In this document: positions 10,601-20,306 of the stretch, in pieces
Layout: every line of letters starts with the position of its first letter
Numbering within the stretch: the stretch's first letter is position 1
Assembly: GCA_004431415.1 (NCBI GenBank)
Contig: QPMI01000057.1
Location: 1-64,000, forward strand
Origin: Cyanophora paradoxa
Lineage: Eukaryota > Glaucocystophyceae > Cyanophorales > Cyanophoraceae
Reading direction: 5' to 3'
Length of the DNA stretch: 64,000 nucleotides
Notes under the pieces: model-generated
Seen by the model: the letters and a program-made list of their open reading frames with translations, nothing else
Told to the model about the DNA's origin: nothing
Database searches by the model: none
Program-made: the position numbers and the translations under genes

Positions 10601-12520
10601 GGCGCGGCGGCGGCGGGCCTTGGGCTGGCGACGGCCGGCGGCCTGCTCTCGGCCTACCAGGCGCTCTCGCAGGGCAAGATAGGGGAGGCCGAGTTCTTCG
10701 ATACGTTCCGCGATCAGATGATCATGACGGTCGGCTCTTTTGGCCTTCAGACGGGCATGTCGTCCGCCCTGAGCGCCCTCACGAAAATGAGGATCGGCAC
10801 GGTGGGCGGACTTGGCCTGTCCATCCTCGCGGGCGCCATCGCGCAGGTGATCGTGGATATCATCAACGGGCGCAGCGCGGAAGAAATCGTGAAGAACTTT
10901 TTCAAGTACCCCGTCGACTGGGCGACCGACACCATACAGTTCATCGCGGAGCTCTCGCAACAGATCTACGACTGGGGCGTCGAGACGTGGGGCGACGAGG
11001 CGAGCCAGCTGCGCAACCGAATTAATCGGCTGGAGGGCGAGCTGGGCTCCGGATTTTTGGGTGTGTACGACCCCTCGGAGGCGCGCGAAATGGCCTCGCT
11101 CTTGGCCCAGGAGCTGCGGTTAAACGAAATCAAGGAGCCGAAGGAGCTGCAGGCCTTCATTCGCGCGCTCGACAACAGCATCAACGATTACCGTACCCCC
11201 AAGGACCAGAAGACCCTGCTCGAAATCGATCGCGCGACCGTGCTCTTCCTCTCCCAGCTCACCGTTAAAATGCAGGAGGGCTTCGGGTCGACTTCGCTCG
11301 CCCTGAGTCGACTTATGCGCGACCTGAAGCAGATGATAAAGGAGGAGACCAAGGGGCGGAAGCGCGTCTTAATTGCCGTCTACCAGGAGGGCCTCAACAG
11401 GATCAATCACATCGAAGCCCTAAGGCGCGAATTCGGCTCGGCCATCCGTCACTCGGGCGTCTCGTCGAACGGAGGGGCGCAGGTGGCCCGCCTGGCGGAC
11501 GCCAACTCGCGCCTCGAGATTCCCGGGACCTTCCGCATGCAGGATTGGTGGGAGGCCGAGGCCTTCAGGAATTACGGGGCCTTCATAGACAACGGGATCA
11601 ATTCGCAGAGCCCCAAGGCAAACTGGCTGGTACCCAAGGCCTACGTCGATAAATTGGTTGACAGGCCTGCAGCACCATACACCAAGAAGATCGCCAAAGG
11701 CATCGAGTACTGGGCGCCCGAGCCAGGCCAGCCCGTGTTTGCATCGCAGAACTACGAGTGGCACATGGCGCCGGGGGCGAGCCAGGCCGTGAGCACCGTG
11801 GGCGTTGCCGTGCCGCAGCTGGCGACGGTGGCACACACGGGGCGTATGCAGATCTCAGCGGGAGGCCGACGATACCCGTGATACCAACAACGTGGGCGTG
11901 GGATAGCATCACGGGGAAGCCGAGTACGTATCCCCACGCAGACCACCAGCACACCATCTCTCAGATCAGCGACTGGACGGCCCCGGACTTGACGAACATC
12001 TCCGTGGATTGGGACAACGTAACGGGCAAGCCACTTACCTTCCCCCCTCTACACACAGTCACAATGTGTACTGGGATAATGTCATCGACCGACCCACTTC
12101 CTTCCCACCCTCTACGCACAGTCACACAGAGTACTCGCTCACCAGCCACGGGCACAGAAACGTGAACATGGATGCGTACATAACGCACGGCACGTCCTTC
12201 CACTCCTACGCTGCGTACACGGAGTTTAACATCAATTCAACATACACGGTGACGTTCAACATTACATTCGGACAGGCGTACGACACTGGAGGCGGACTGG
12301 GGACCCCAGCAAACCCAACGCCGGTTATTAACGTAACCCCTCGTTCGACATCAATCCCGGCGGCAGCACGGATGTCGATTTCTACGGGGCCAACGTCACG
12401 GCGGTGAGTCACACTGGCTTTACAGTTAAAGTGAGATTCCAACCCAGAATGACGGTCACGCCCACCCAAATTGTCCAGCTTTTTATTCATTGGACCGCGA
12501 TCGGCAAGCTGCTTATGTAA
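7675..12520 (+). pseudogene. Giant mosaic virion-type protein(s) with coiled coil and phage-like fibre repeats, frameshifted
   Basis: Coding character is almost unbroken over 4.8 kb but changes frame at least seven times. In order: a helical region with IYWSRQALPSMEPEQYRRD; a Gly/Ser-rich linker (about 8080-8250); one membrane span with AIFGGALIVGGIKYY; and a charged coiled coil (about 8390-9300). Next is a helical domain (9362-9860), a second coiled coil (9865-10130), and a hydrophobic Gly/Ala domain (about 10590-10900) followed by a soluble helical part. The stretch about 11840-12200 carries repeats such as YADLSGRPTIP, DSITGKPSTYP and RPTSFPPSTHSH. These match bacteriophage tail-fibre repeats. 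The last frame ends at 12518-12520. Several genes may be hidden here, because I find no clear internal starts. A role in particle structure and attachment is likely. Confidence 0.55.
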
Positions 12521-12544
12521 TCGATTTTCTGATGCAATCCAAAA

Positions 12545-13603
12545 ATGTCGGTCGCTGTCCCTCTATTTACCTATGCTGCCAGCGTGAATCACAAGGGCGA
12601 TCACACGATTAAGGAGACCACCCTCGGAAACCAGGCCACCGAGGCCCCTACAACGCCACGGCCGTCCCTTTTCCGAGGCCGACCTCGTCCGCGTCGGCGA
12701 GCTGCGCTGCGACAAGATGCGCACGCGGGAGGGCGGGTCGGCCGTGCCGGGGCGCGTGAGGACGCAGAGGCTCACCGTCACGAACGGGGCCTGGGACGGG
12801 AGCGGGTACACCACGAATCAGGTGACCTTTAATGGGACTGTGAACGGGGAGGGGAATGCGGCTCTGTATGTGCAAGGAGGCGGAGCAAACGTGGTGGGGG
12901 GCTTAGGGTGAGCGGGGCTTCAAACTTGGCGGGCATCGTTACATTGGACGATAAGCTGCAAATTACCGGAACGTCACCGTACATAAATGGCGGTGGTTCA
13001 GGCGTAGCTATAAAGTACAACGAAAACGATAGACTCCTCTGTGGGACTCTTGGCGTTGGTGTTACAGGTACTCTATTTACCTCGGCAATCGAAGGCCCTA
13101 CTAATGGCCTAAGCATAGCAAACACTTCAATCGTTGATAGCGGAAGCGTCAGCTCTGGTCTATCCTTGAGAAACAACGGCACCGAACGACTGCTGTGCGG
13201 AACCGTCGGCGTTGGCATCACGGGTCGGCTCATCGTCTCGACGCTCACGGGCGATGGAAACCGAGCCGTTTATTCGGATGCTCAAGGATACCTGACAAAC
13301 TCGTCGAGCGATAGCCGCCTGAAAGAAAATGTCGCGAGCATGTCGGGCATTCTCCCTCTTCTGCTGCAGCTGAATCCCGTGTCGTTCACCTGGAAGAACA
13401 CATCCTCGGGGGGTTCGAAAACGGATTACGGTCTCATCGCACAGGAAGTCCAAGGCGTCTTCCCGAGTCTCGTTTTCGAGAACGCGGATGGATTTCTCGG
13501 GGTAAACTACGACAGGCTCATTTCCCTGTCGTTGAAGGCAATTCAGGAACTTTCACAAGAAGTTCAAACTCTCAAAGACCAGGTAGCGGCACTGGCGAGC
13601 TGA
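12545..13603 (+). pseudogene. Fibre protein with C-terminal S74 intramolecular chaperone, frameshifted near the 5' end
   Basis: S74 domains trimerise a fibre or spike and then cut themselves off. The start MSVAVPLFTYAASVNHKGDH follows AAAAATG. Two frame changes (near 12650 and 12900) lead to a long intact frame (12908-13603). That frame has a beta-rich repeat (DRLLCGTLGVGVTG, then ERLLCGTVGVGITG), typical of fibre shafts. The chaperone begins at SDSRLKENVASMSG; the Ser and Lys of this motif are the known catalytic pair. It continues through PVSFTWKNTS and DYGLIAQEVQGVFP and ends in the usual C-terminal helix IQELSQEVQTLKDQV. All landmarks are in place. It follows the phage-like fibre repeats after 24 bases, so the two probably act in the same attachment structure. 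Confidence 0.8.
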
Positions 13604-13623
13604 TCTGGAACAACTAGGAATAA

Positions 13624-15762
13624 CTACACCGCGAGTATCACAATTCGACCGTTGCCACCGTCGCTGAAAGACGAGCCACCGTTGCCGCCCCTACCAATGC
13701 CTGCTGCGTAGTGAGCGTCTCCGCTATTTCCTGCCACCTGGCCGGACCCAGGATACACCGTAGCATCCGTCAAGTTTCCTATGTAGCTCGAGCCACCGCC
13801 ACCTCCAAACATTCTTGCTATTGGGTTCTCTGACACTCCGCTCCTGCTGGACCCAGAGCCTCCACCGAAGTAACCACCACCACCACCACCACCGAACCTG
13901 TAGCCGCTTGAATCAGGCCCAGTCTCTCCACCTTGGCGCAAAGTTCCCGGTTGCTGGGCCTGGCCCCTGAGGCCACAACACCGGCTCCGCCAGCGGTTTG
14001 GGTGCCTCCTTGAGCCGGTATCTCTCCGGTTACTCCAACCAACCCAGCCGCACCACCGGTCAACCCCCCGCCTACTCCCCCGCCGCCATTCGAATCACAT
14101 GTACCCCCACCTCCGGCCCCTGCAACAACCAAGTCGGTCCCTGCAACGCGCTGAATTGCAGAACGACCACCACCGGCGCCGTTTTTGTACTCCGGATCGA
14201 CGCTATGGCTCCAGCCCCTTCCACCACCTCCGTAGACGGTAGCAGTGGCAGTCCCCGATACACCCTTTGGGCCGCCGCATCCAACAACAAGGATGAGCGT
14301 CTCCCCCGAGGACACAGCCAATGTACCAACTACGCAAGCACCCGCGCCTCCACGGACCCCCGTACCTGCGCGTTCTCCGCCTCCACCCCCGGCCGCCCAT
14401 ACGATGACACGCACAGCCACAGTCCCCGTTGGTACTACGAAAGTCTGGTCGGCCCCGGTGTAGGAGAATGTACCCAAAACAGGAGCGTTTGCAGTTGTTG
14501 CACTGGCAGACGAGGACTGAGGGCCTTCCTCGCCGATCTGGTTGACGCCCTTGATGGTGTAAGTGTAAGTGGTTCCGTAAACGGTCGTTGTGTCCGAAAA
14601 GGGGCTGCTCGTGTCGCTGGCAAGGAACACGCCACCCCTGTAGATGTTGTAGGAGACGGTGACGCCCGTCACCGGCACCGACCACTCGAGCACAACAGGC
14701 TGTGCTGCCCCGCCGCGGGGGTTGCAGTGAGCCCAGTGGGCGCCCCCGGGTCCGTGGTGACGTACGCCGCAATACTCTTCGGCCCCTCCCCTCCCGTGTT
14801 CGTCGCGGAGATCTGGTACTCGTACCCTGTACCCCAGACGGTGGTCGTGTCGCTGTAGGAGTTGGTCGCGGAGTCTGTGAGGTAGGCCCCGTCTCTGTAA
14901 ATCTTGTATCCCGTCGCTCCCGTGGACGCAGTCCAGCTGAGGCTGACAGGCTGCTGCTGGTCGTTGGGTGCTGATGCCGTCACGTTCGTGGGGGCGTTTG
15001 GCATAGTCCAGACCAGGAGCGGATCGGACTTGTCGTATTCGACACCGCCCACGATGCCGGCCACCTGGTAAGAGTATTCCGTGCCCCACGTAAGAGCAGT
15101 GCTATCGTCAATGTACGAGGTAGACAGGGCACTGCTCGCAAATCCGATTGGCGTACCGTTCCTGTAAATTCGAATCGAGTCCGCGCCCTCCATGGCCACC
15201 CAGTTGATTGTGACGACTATGGCGGGTTTCGGGAAGCCCGAAGACGCGGGGCCGCCCCCGGCAATAAAATCGCCGTAGGTCTGGGCCGTGGCGGTCGTGA
15301 GCGTGGTGTAGGCTTCGATCTGCGGGCTGAAGCCGCCTATGCCTTGGAAGAGAATGTAATTGCTCATGGCACCCTCGTGGGTGTAGAGAAGCGACTGTGC
15401 GTAGGTTGTGGGCGGGGCTTTGCCATCAGAGCCCGTGCTGCTGCTGCCCTGTTCGCGAACCGCCGCCACGCGGTAGAGTCGCTGGGCCCCCAAACTAAAG
15501 GGAGAGTCCGTGTAGGTGACGGTTGGCGCATTCACCGTGGCCACGAGATCCCAGGGCCGTTGATGCTGGTCGCCCTGTACACCTTGTACTTGACGGCGTT
15601 GGTGACCGCGACCCAGTTCAGCTGAAAGCCGTACGTACTGTTCCCGTTGTTGAGCACGGAGCCCGATCGCACCTGGGGCCTGCCCACAGTCAGCGAGATC
15701 GGCTCCACGCCATACTGCGGAGCCTGCACCACCTGCTTTTTCACGAATACGAAGCGGGGCAT
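13624..15762 (-). pseudogene. Adhesin with fibronectin-III domains and glycine-rich C-terminal domain, frameshifted
   Basis: Starts MPRFVFVKKQVVQAPQYGVE at 15762 with AAAATG context. Repeated FN3-like units follow, recognisable by YKVYRA, DSIRIYRNGTP, GYKIYRDGAYL and VSYNIYRGGVFL, each followed by a TYTYTIKGVN-like strand. There are four units. The last 550 coding bases are glycine-rich with AVRVIVWAAGGGGG near the front and NGGSSFSDGGNGRIVILAV at the end. This is the layout of glycine-rich receptor-binding domains in phage and giant-virus fibres. Frame changes occur near 15540, 14700 and 13930. The gene is divergent from the gene at 15802 with only 39 bases between. A host-attachment role is inferred from domain content. 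Confidence 0.7.
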
Positions 15763-15801
15763 TTTCCTCTACGATCCGAAAAAATATCTGCCCCGGGGTA
15801 A
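15763..15801. promoter_or_regulatory. 39-bp divergent promoter region
   Basis: Separates the adhesin (leftward) from the first of the two paralogues (rightward). It contains GAAAAAATATCT in the middle and the start contexts AAAATG (minus) and GGTAAATG (plus). Both directions must be served from these few bases. Confidence 0.5.
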
Positions 15802-16480
15802 ATGACTTCCAACTGGTACCAGACCCTCAGCGGCTCACTTGACGTTGGCAACAACACCAAGGATTTCGCACGCATACCCTCCGGCAGTTACGTCGACGTC
15901 TTTCTGCAGAATCCCGTCGTGATTCAGGTCGTTCAGAACGCCTACGCCACGCCCAAGATTTATTCCTACCAGCTCTTCTTCGACCCTCTGAGCCTCAGCG
16001 CAGAGGTTATCGAGCTGCTGCACGAATCAGGACTCGTGAAAAAGGTGGCACCTGCCACGGCCACTGCCAACGTCTTGCGCTGTCTCGAGGTCAAGTTCAG
16101 GGAGACGGGGTACGGCCCACCGTGAACCGGTACCCCAGTTCTTCGAATCTTCCGGGTACGGGAACTTACCAGATGAGGGGTACGCTCAAGGGCGACGTGC
16201 TCTTCACGAAATTCAATCCAAGTCCCGCGACCCTGGGGGCCCTCTACACGGGCGGCAACCCACGCGGCTCGACTCTACCCCGCTTCCCCTTCACCTTTTT
16301 CAGGTTCCAGGTCTTCCCCTCTCCTACGCCGCCGACCAGCCCCACTTCAGCACGGGCGCCAGCCTCTGCGCGGAGCTGCGTGAGTGCTCGATTTCCTACG
16401 CGTACGGCACCGACGCTGACTCTGTGCCTGGGGCCCGCGTCATGAACATCGGTGGCGACATCACCCTCTTTCACGGATAA
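15802..16480 (+). pseudogene. Capsid-protein candidate, paralogue B, frameshifted
   Basis: Starts MTSNWYQTLSGSLDVGNNTK. It is open to about 16120, then changes frame twice and ends GGDITLFHG (stop 16478-16480). It aligns along its length with the next gene. Shared features are a GS start, VDVFLQNPVVIQVV against LTVRVQNPVMLRVT, and an Asp-rich strand, then ESGLVKKV against LSGLLKKI. Later come CLEVKFRE against VLELKFTA and FTFFRFQVF against FTKFTFKLY. The corrected length is about 222. Beta-rich composition, tandem duplication and place in the structural module suggest a capsid, penton or decoration protein. No named family recognised. Confidence 0.55.
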
Positions 16481-16503
16481 TCTTTCTCATTTGAGGTCGC
16501 AAA

Positions 16504-17316
16504 ATGCCGACCACCTCGGCCACCATCGTGAAGACCGTGTCTGCCGGCTCGATCGTCCCCGATTTCTACGGCAACGCTGGGAACGTGGCCAACGCAGGGA
16601 CGGACAAGGTGGAGTGGGACGGAAACTACGCCACCCCGCTCACCGTGAGGGTCCAGAATCCCGTCATGTTGCGCGTCACCTCCAACGATTTCGAGAATCC
16701 CGCCTCCTGCTCCGTGTACGTGTACTTTGACATCGACTCGGGCGTGAGCGCGGATGAGGCGGAGGCGCTCTGGCTCTCGGGCCTCCTGAAAAAGATAGAG
16801 CCCTCTGTGCCTGATCGGCCCGCCATTCGCGTGCTCGAACTCAAGTTCACCGCTAACACCGCCCTCACTCGCAAATTCGGGAATGGTGCGAATCCGAACA
16901 TCAAAACGCATTTAGATGGCGCCCTCATCGATGCCACACACAAGACCACGCAGGCCGTTCCCTTTGAGATGTACAACCTCTGGAAGATGACCGCAAAGGA
17001 GATGATGACGAATGCCACCACGGGCGGCGCCTCGGGTACCGATTATTCATACGGCGCCTCGAATCCCCGTACCCAGGTCTGGCCCCGGCTCCTCTTCACG
17101 AAATTCACTTTCAAATTGTACAACAACATCGCCGGAATGCCTACCTCTGGAATGGTCGTGGGCTCTACCCTCATGGCCGAACTAATTGAGGCAGAGGCGG
17201 ACTACACGACTGCGACTACCAACTCGACAGCGCCAGGCGCCGGAGCCGAAGTTTACGTGGCCTGGGAAACGGTCGGTCGCGAGTACGACACCAAGATTCA
17301 CACCACTAGCGTCTAG
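16504..17316 (+). CDS. Capsid-protein candidate, paralogue A, intact
   Basis: An intact 270-residue frame beginning MPTTSATIVKTVSAGSIVPD. It is beta-rich with few Cys and Lys clusters and no membrane span. One helix (ADEAEALWLSGLLKKIEP) interrupts a strand-rich first half. The second half includes WPRLLFTKFTFKLYNN and ends VYVAWETVGREYDTKIHTTSV. The upstream paralogue is broken but this copy is whole, one of the few long intact genes of the element. It is shorter than a double-jelly-roll capsid protein (usually over 400 residues). It could be a single jelly-roll, penton or fibre-base protein. Its end overlaps the antisense HNH gene by 11 bases. Confidence 0.6.
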   Translation: MPTTSATIVKTVSAGSIVPDFYGNAGNVANAGTDKVEWDGNYATPLTVRVQNPVMLRVTSNDFENPASCSVYVYFDIDSGVSADEAEALWLSGLLKKIEPSVPDRPAIRVLELKFTANTALTRKFGNGANPNIKTHLDGALIDATHKTTQAVPFEMYNLWKMTAKEMMTNATTGGASGTDYSYGASNPRTQVWPRLLFTKFTFKLYNNIAGMPTSGMVVGSTLMAELIEAEADYTTATTNSTAPGAGAEVYVAWETVGREYDTKIHTTSV

Positions 17317-17670
17317 ACTGGCTAAGCTGCATTAGCACCTGTGTCGCCTCCATCATCTCCCGAATCTCCTCGCTCTTCTCCTGTAAATTGGCGTACCCCC
17401 TCCTCTTCTTGCGAATCTCCGACATTGATGCCCAGCGCAGGTTCTCCCTCCTGTAGTCCAGCGGGTTGCCGTTGATGTGTTCCACGTAGCGTCCACGTGG
17501 CGACTTCCCGAGGATCAGCTGGGAGAGGTAGTGCTTGCGCCCTCCAAACGTCTTGCTCACCCTGTCCCTGTCCACTCTCCAGGGAAACTCCAAGGCACTC
17601 GGGGTACGTCCGAGTTGACCAGGACGTTGTAGGCGACGTCTTGCGAGTCGGTGCACCGGAGCAGGGCCAT
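17306..17670 (-). pseudogene. HNH endonuclease, frameshifted near the N-terminus
   Basis: The ATG at 17670 (context GGCAAAATG) begins MALLRCTDSQDVAYNVLVNS. After a frame change near 17600 the long frame continues with WRVDRDRVSKTFGGRKHYL. The catalytic core EHINGNPLDYRRENLRW carries the His-Asn-Asn triad of the family, and a helical tail ends the protein. The corrected length is about 120 residues, usual for stand-alone virus or phage HNH proteins. Such genes often behave as homing or mobile endonucleases. Position next to a 7-bp tandem array and antisense overlap with the capsid candidate suggest insertion at the edge of the structural module. Confidence 0.75.
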
Positions 17671-17693
17671 TTTGCCCTAGGTTCAGAAAAACC

Positions 17694-17810
17694 TGGACTT
17701 GGGACTTGGGACTTGGGACTTGGGACTTGGGACTTGGGACTTGGGACTTGGGACTTGGGACTTGGGACTTGGGACTTGGGACTTGGGACTTGGGACTTGG
17801 GACTTGGGAA
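17694..17810 (+). repeat. Tandem array (GGGACTT)n, about 17 copies
   Basis: An almost perfect 7-bp tandem repeat just upstream of the HNH gene start, followed by GGGAAGAGTTGAAACCCAGG. Related arrays with the same flank lie at 18250-18304 and 20307-20358 in the opposite direction. Confidence 0.95.
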
Positions 17811-18249
17811 GAGTTGAAACCCAGGTCCCGGCCCAGACTTTCTCCAGGATCAGAAATTTGTCAGACAAGTCAGGTGAGTTTTTCTACCGACTTTTTTACT
17901 CCTACCACTCCTCATACTCTTTTTTACTCGTAGTCTTTTTTACTCGTAGTCTTTTTTACTCGTATCCCATCTCGTACCCTCCTTCTCTCGACATCTCACA
18001 CGAAAACTCCTACCCCTCTTCACATCCGTTTTCGGTTGCATACTCTCGTGAGCTTTCATGTCCAGTATCATGCTACAAGTCGTACACCAGTTCAGACTCT
18101 ACCTCGCTTGAAATCTCACCTGGAATGTCACCAGAAACGTCATATGCAGATTTCCGTACCCCTCTACATGTCTGCCCGGTGGTTAGGGACTTGGCGCGGC
18201 AAACTCTCAGATCCAGAGAGATTCTGGGCCCAGACCCTGAGTCTAACTC
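17811..18249. other. Spacer between two inverted arrays, no clear gene
   Basis: About 440 bases rich in T and C on the plus strand, with three tandem copies of TTTTTTACTCGTAGTC (about 17921-17965). Open frames exist but are low-complexity (Ser/Tyr/Phe-rich). It is bounded by inverted copies of the GGGACTT array, so a transcript across it could fold into a long hairpin. I see no gene I would defend. Confidence 0.5.
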
Positions 18250-18304
18250 TTCCCAAGTCCCAAGTCCCAAGTCCCAAGTCCCAAGTCCCAAGTCCCAAGT
18301 CCCA
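18250..18304 (-). repeat. Tandem array (GGGACTT)n, inverted, about 8 copies
   Basis: Reads CCCAAGT on the plus strand. The flank AGTCTAACTCTTCCC before it is the reverse complement of the flank after the 17694-17810 array. Confidence 0.93.
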
Positions 18305-18377
18305 GGATCGCGCCAAGTCGTAACTGAATAGTCGGCCAATTTTTACAAGTATGTACAATGGAATGACGCAATACTAT

Positions 18378-19443
18378 TTACAGCATCTCAAAGTCAGAGT
18401 CATCGTCATCGGAAACCAACTCAATGAGGCCCTCGGGCGCCGACTTAAGGGGAATGCGGGAAGGGACTGCGCTGCCTGCACCAAGTCCTGCCGCTCGCGC
18501 TCGCGCTGCGCCGCCAAGGCCGCTGCCGCCTCTGCCTCGCGCTGCTGCTGAGCCTCGATGCGCGCCTTGAGCTCGGCCGCCTCCTTCTGCTTGCGCTCGG
18601 CGATCCGCGCCTTGTTGATCTGGTACTGGACAAGGCGCTCGTGGCGCCGCTTGCGCTCCAACTCCTTGCGGAGCTCGTTGCAGAGGACGCGCTTCTCAAT
18701 GGTCTTGACGTGCTGAGTCAGGCGCTCGCTGTAGTGTGACGTCACGCGAGAACGGGCAATGCCGGCGCCGAGCTTCAAGTCCTTCTCGTGTGCCTTGGCG
18801 GGTCCTTGACGCGCTCGGAGTTGTCGGTGAATGACGTAGTCTCCATGAACTTCTTCTTGACGATTGACTTGGTCTTGATAATGCGGCGCTTGCGAGTCGG
18901 GTTTTCGTTGTCGCCTTCAGAGTCAGAAGACGACTCAGAGTCGTATGGAATCGGCACGTCAAAGTCGATGAAGTCGTTGATGTCAGACTCGACGTCAGAG
19001 GCCTCGGACTTGGCGTCATCGGCGGGCTCGGGGCGGGCTCGGCGACGGGCTGAGGGGCAGATGACGACGATGACGGAGGGGGGTAATTCGTGAAGACTTG
19101 AGGGGGTAGGCCCAGGCGAGCGTCTCGGCAGCAGACTCGGCGAAAAGCTTGGGGTCGCCCCAGCCGTTGGCGGTCTTGACCCAGCCGGGGACGGGGGCAC
19201 GTCGACGGGGGGCTCGGGCTTGGGTTGCTTGGACTTGGATTTCTTGGCCTTGGACGTGAAGGCGGACTTGGGGAGAAGTTGCACTTCGGGGCCAGTGGCG
19301 CGTAAGATGGCATAATTGTAGATGTACCCCAGAGCGTCGGCGCGCTGCTCCATCTCAGGGGTAGCCCCTTGAGTGCCACCGGAGTTAGCCCACGTTGCTT
19401 GGACAAAGGCGAAGTCCTCGGCAAGCTCAGCGGGAATCGACAT
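18378..19443 (-). pseudogene. Acidic/basic coiled-coil viral protein, frameshifted
   Basis: Start MSIPAELAEDFAFVQATWAN at 19443. Residues 1-60 look folded (helical, with YIYNYAILRATGPEVQLL). Next comes a Lys/Pro/Ser-rich linker, then an acidic run (EASDVESDINDFIDFDVPIP) and the basic RKRRIIKTKSIVKKKF. After a frame change near 18790 there is a long charged coiled coil (ELRKELERKRRHERLVQYQI). A further frame change near 18440 leads to an acidic end SDDDDSDFEML, with the stop at 18378-18380. The total is about 350 residues. Alternating charge blocks suggest a DNA- or histone-interacting or scaffold protein. No family recognised. Confidence 0.55.
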
Positions 19444-19779
19444 CTGCGCAAAGGGAAAAGAAATCAGCAAAGGCAAAACGTGAGGTGACTGTGAGGGCGG
19501 ACTTGTGAAAATTCGGAGAGGCAGGGTTTCCTTGGGCTGAGAGAAGGCGGCGAACCCGTTTCAAGAGTGAGGCAAAATGGCGGCGGACCGCGGTTTTGTG
19601 GGCGAATTTTTTCCTGGGCTAGTTCGCAACGGAAAACGTTGCCAACTGGCCTGAAAAAGCCAAATTTAGCGTTGGACCGAAGACAGAAAAAGGAGCCGGC
19701 CTGACGGAAATTGCCCGAGTGCGTCCGCCGAAGGTCGAGTCTCGGATGGGGGTACACCCTCAGGGGCCCCCCTGGCCCC
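19444..19779. other. Intergenic stretch within the viral element
   Basis: About 335 bases between two minus-strand genes. It includes CAAAATGGCGG near 19570 on the plus strand but no frame of useful length. GC falls compared with the coding parts. Probably promoter and terminator sequence for the flanking genes. Confidence 0.45.
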
Positions 19780-20250
19780 TCACCCTGGTAGTACCCTCTC
19801 AAAGGGATTTTCGAAGCCGTACAATTCTTGGTAAGTCTCGTAATCCGGGCTGTACCCCCTCACAATCTGCGGGAGCCCCATTGAAAGCCTCCGTCTATCC
19901 TCTCTCAATTCCCTGCGGAAAAGTCTACGGTCTTCTCGAGCTTCGCGCGTCACGCCAGCTGGGCGTGGTCTATGATTGTTAGGGTTGTCGTAGCCTGGTC
20001 CCACCAGCCTCACGAAATTTTCGCGTATGGCCTCGGGGAGACTCTGGAAACGGTTCGTTGCGTGGAACTCGATCCATTCATTGAATCGACGCGGATATTG
20101 ACGGATGACTTCAAGCACGCCCTGTGTGTTGGGCTCTGGTGTTATGTCGGGAATGTCATGTCCTGTGAGGTGCCAACGCCAGAACTCGCGCAGCCTCTCG
20201 AATGCCATATGCAACTCAAAGGGGAAATCGTAATAGAGATTGCCTGACAT
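19780..20250 (-). CDS. Unknown viral protein, intact, 156 residues
   Basis: Start MSGNLYYDFPFELHMAFERL at 20250 after GAGAAAAATG. The frame is intact to the stop at 19780. It is mostly helical, with aromatic residues at the front (LREFWRWHLTGHDIPDI), a middle part NEWIEFHATNRFQSLPEAIR and an Arg-rich section (REDRRLFRRELREDRRR). The end is ELYGFENPFERVLPG. It has no membrane span. The basic, helical nature suggests nucleic-acid binding. It is the last viral-looking gene before host DNA. Confidence 0.6.
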   Translation of the reverse strand: MSGNLYYDFPFELHMAFERLREFWRWHLTGHDIPDITPEPNTQGVLEVIRQYPRRFNEWIEFHATNRFQSLPEAIRENFVRLVGPGYDNPNNHRPRPAGVTREAREDRRLFRRELREDRRRLSMGLPQIVRGYSPDYETYQELYGFENPFERVLPG

Positions 20251-20306
20251 TTTTCTCCCCCTCCGAAAATTTCCCCGTTTTGAGTCCAGACTCTGATTCC
20301 AACTCT

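Noticed and set aside
7675-13603. Integrated bacteriophage, suggested by tail-fibre repeats and the S74 domain
   Set aside because: No terminase, portal, tail tube or integrase is seen; the ATPase is A32-type, a VLTF3-like gene is present, and the flanking DNA is eukaryotic with introns.
17694-17810. Host telomere repeat
   Set aside because: The unit GGGACTT differs from TTAGGG-type repeats and lies internally between genes; a viral end remains possible and is listed as a finding.
17699-18331. Open frames reading GLGTWDL repeats through the GGGACTT arrays
   Set aside because: A 7-base repeat keeps all frames open on one strand; the peptide is a by-product and no domain follows.
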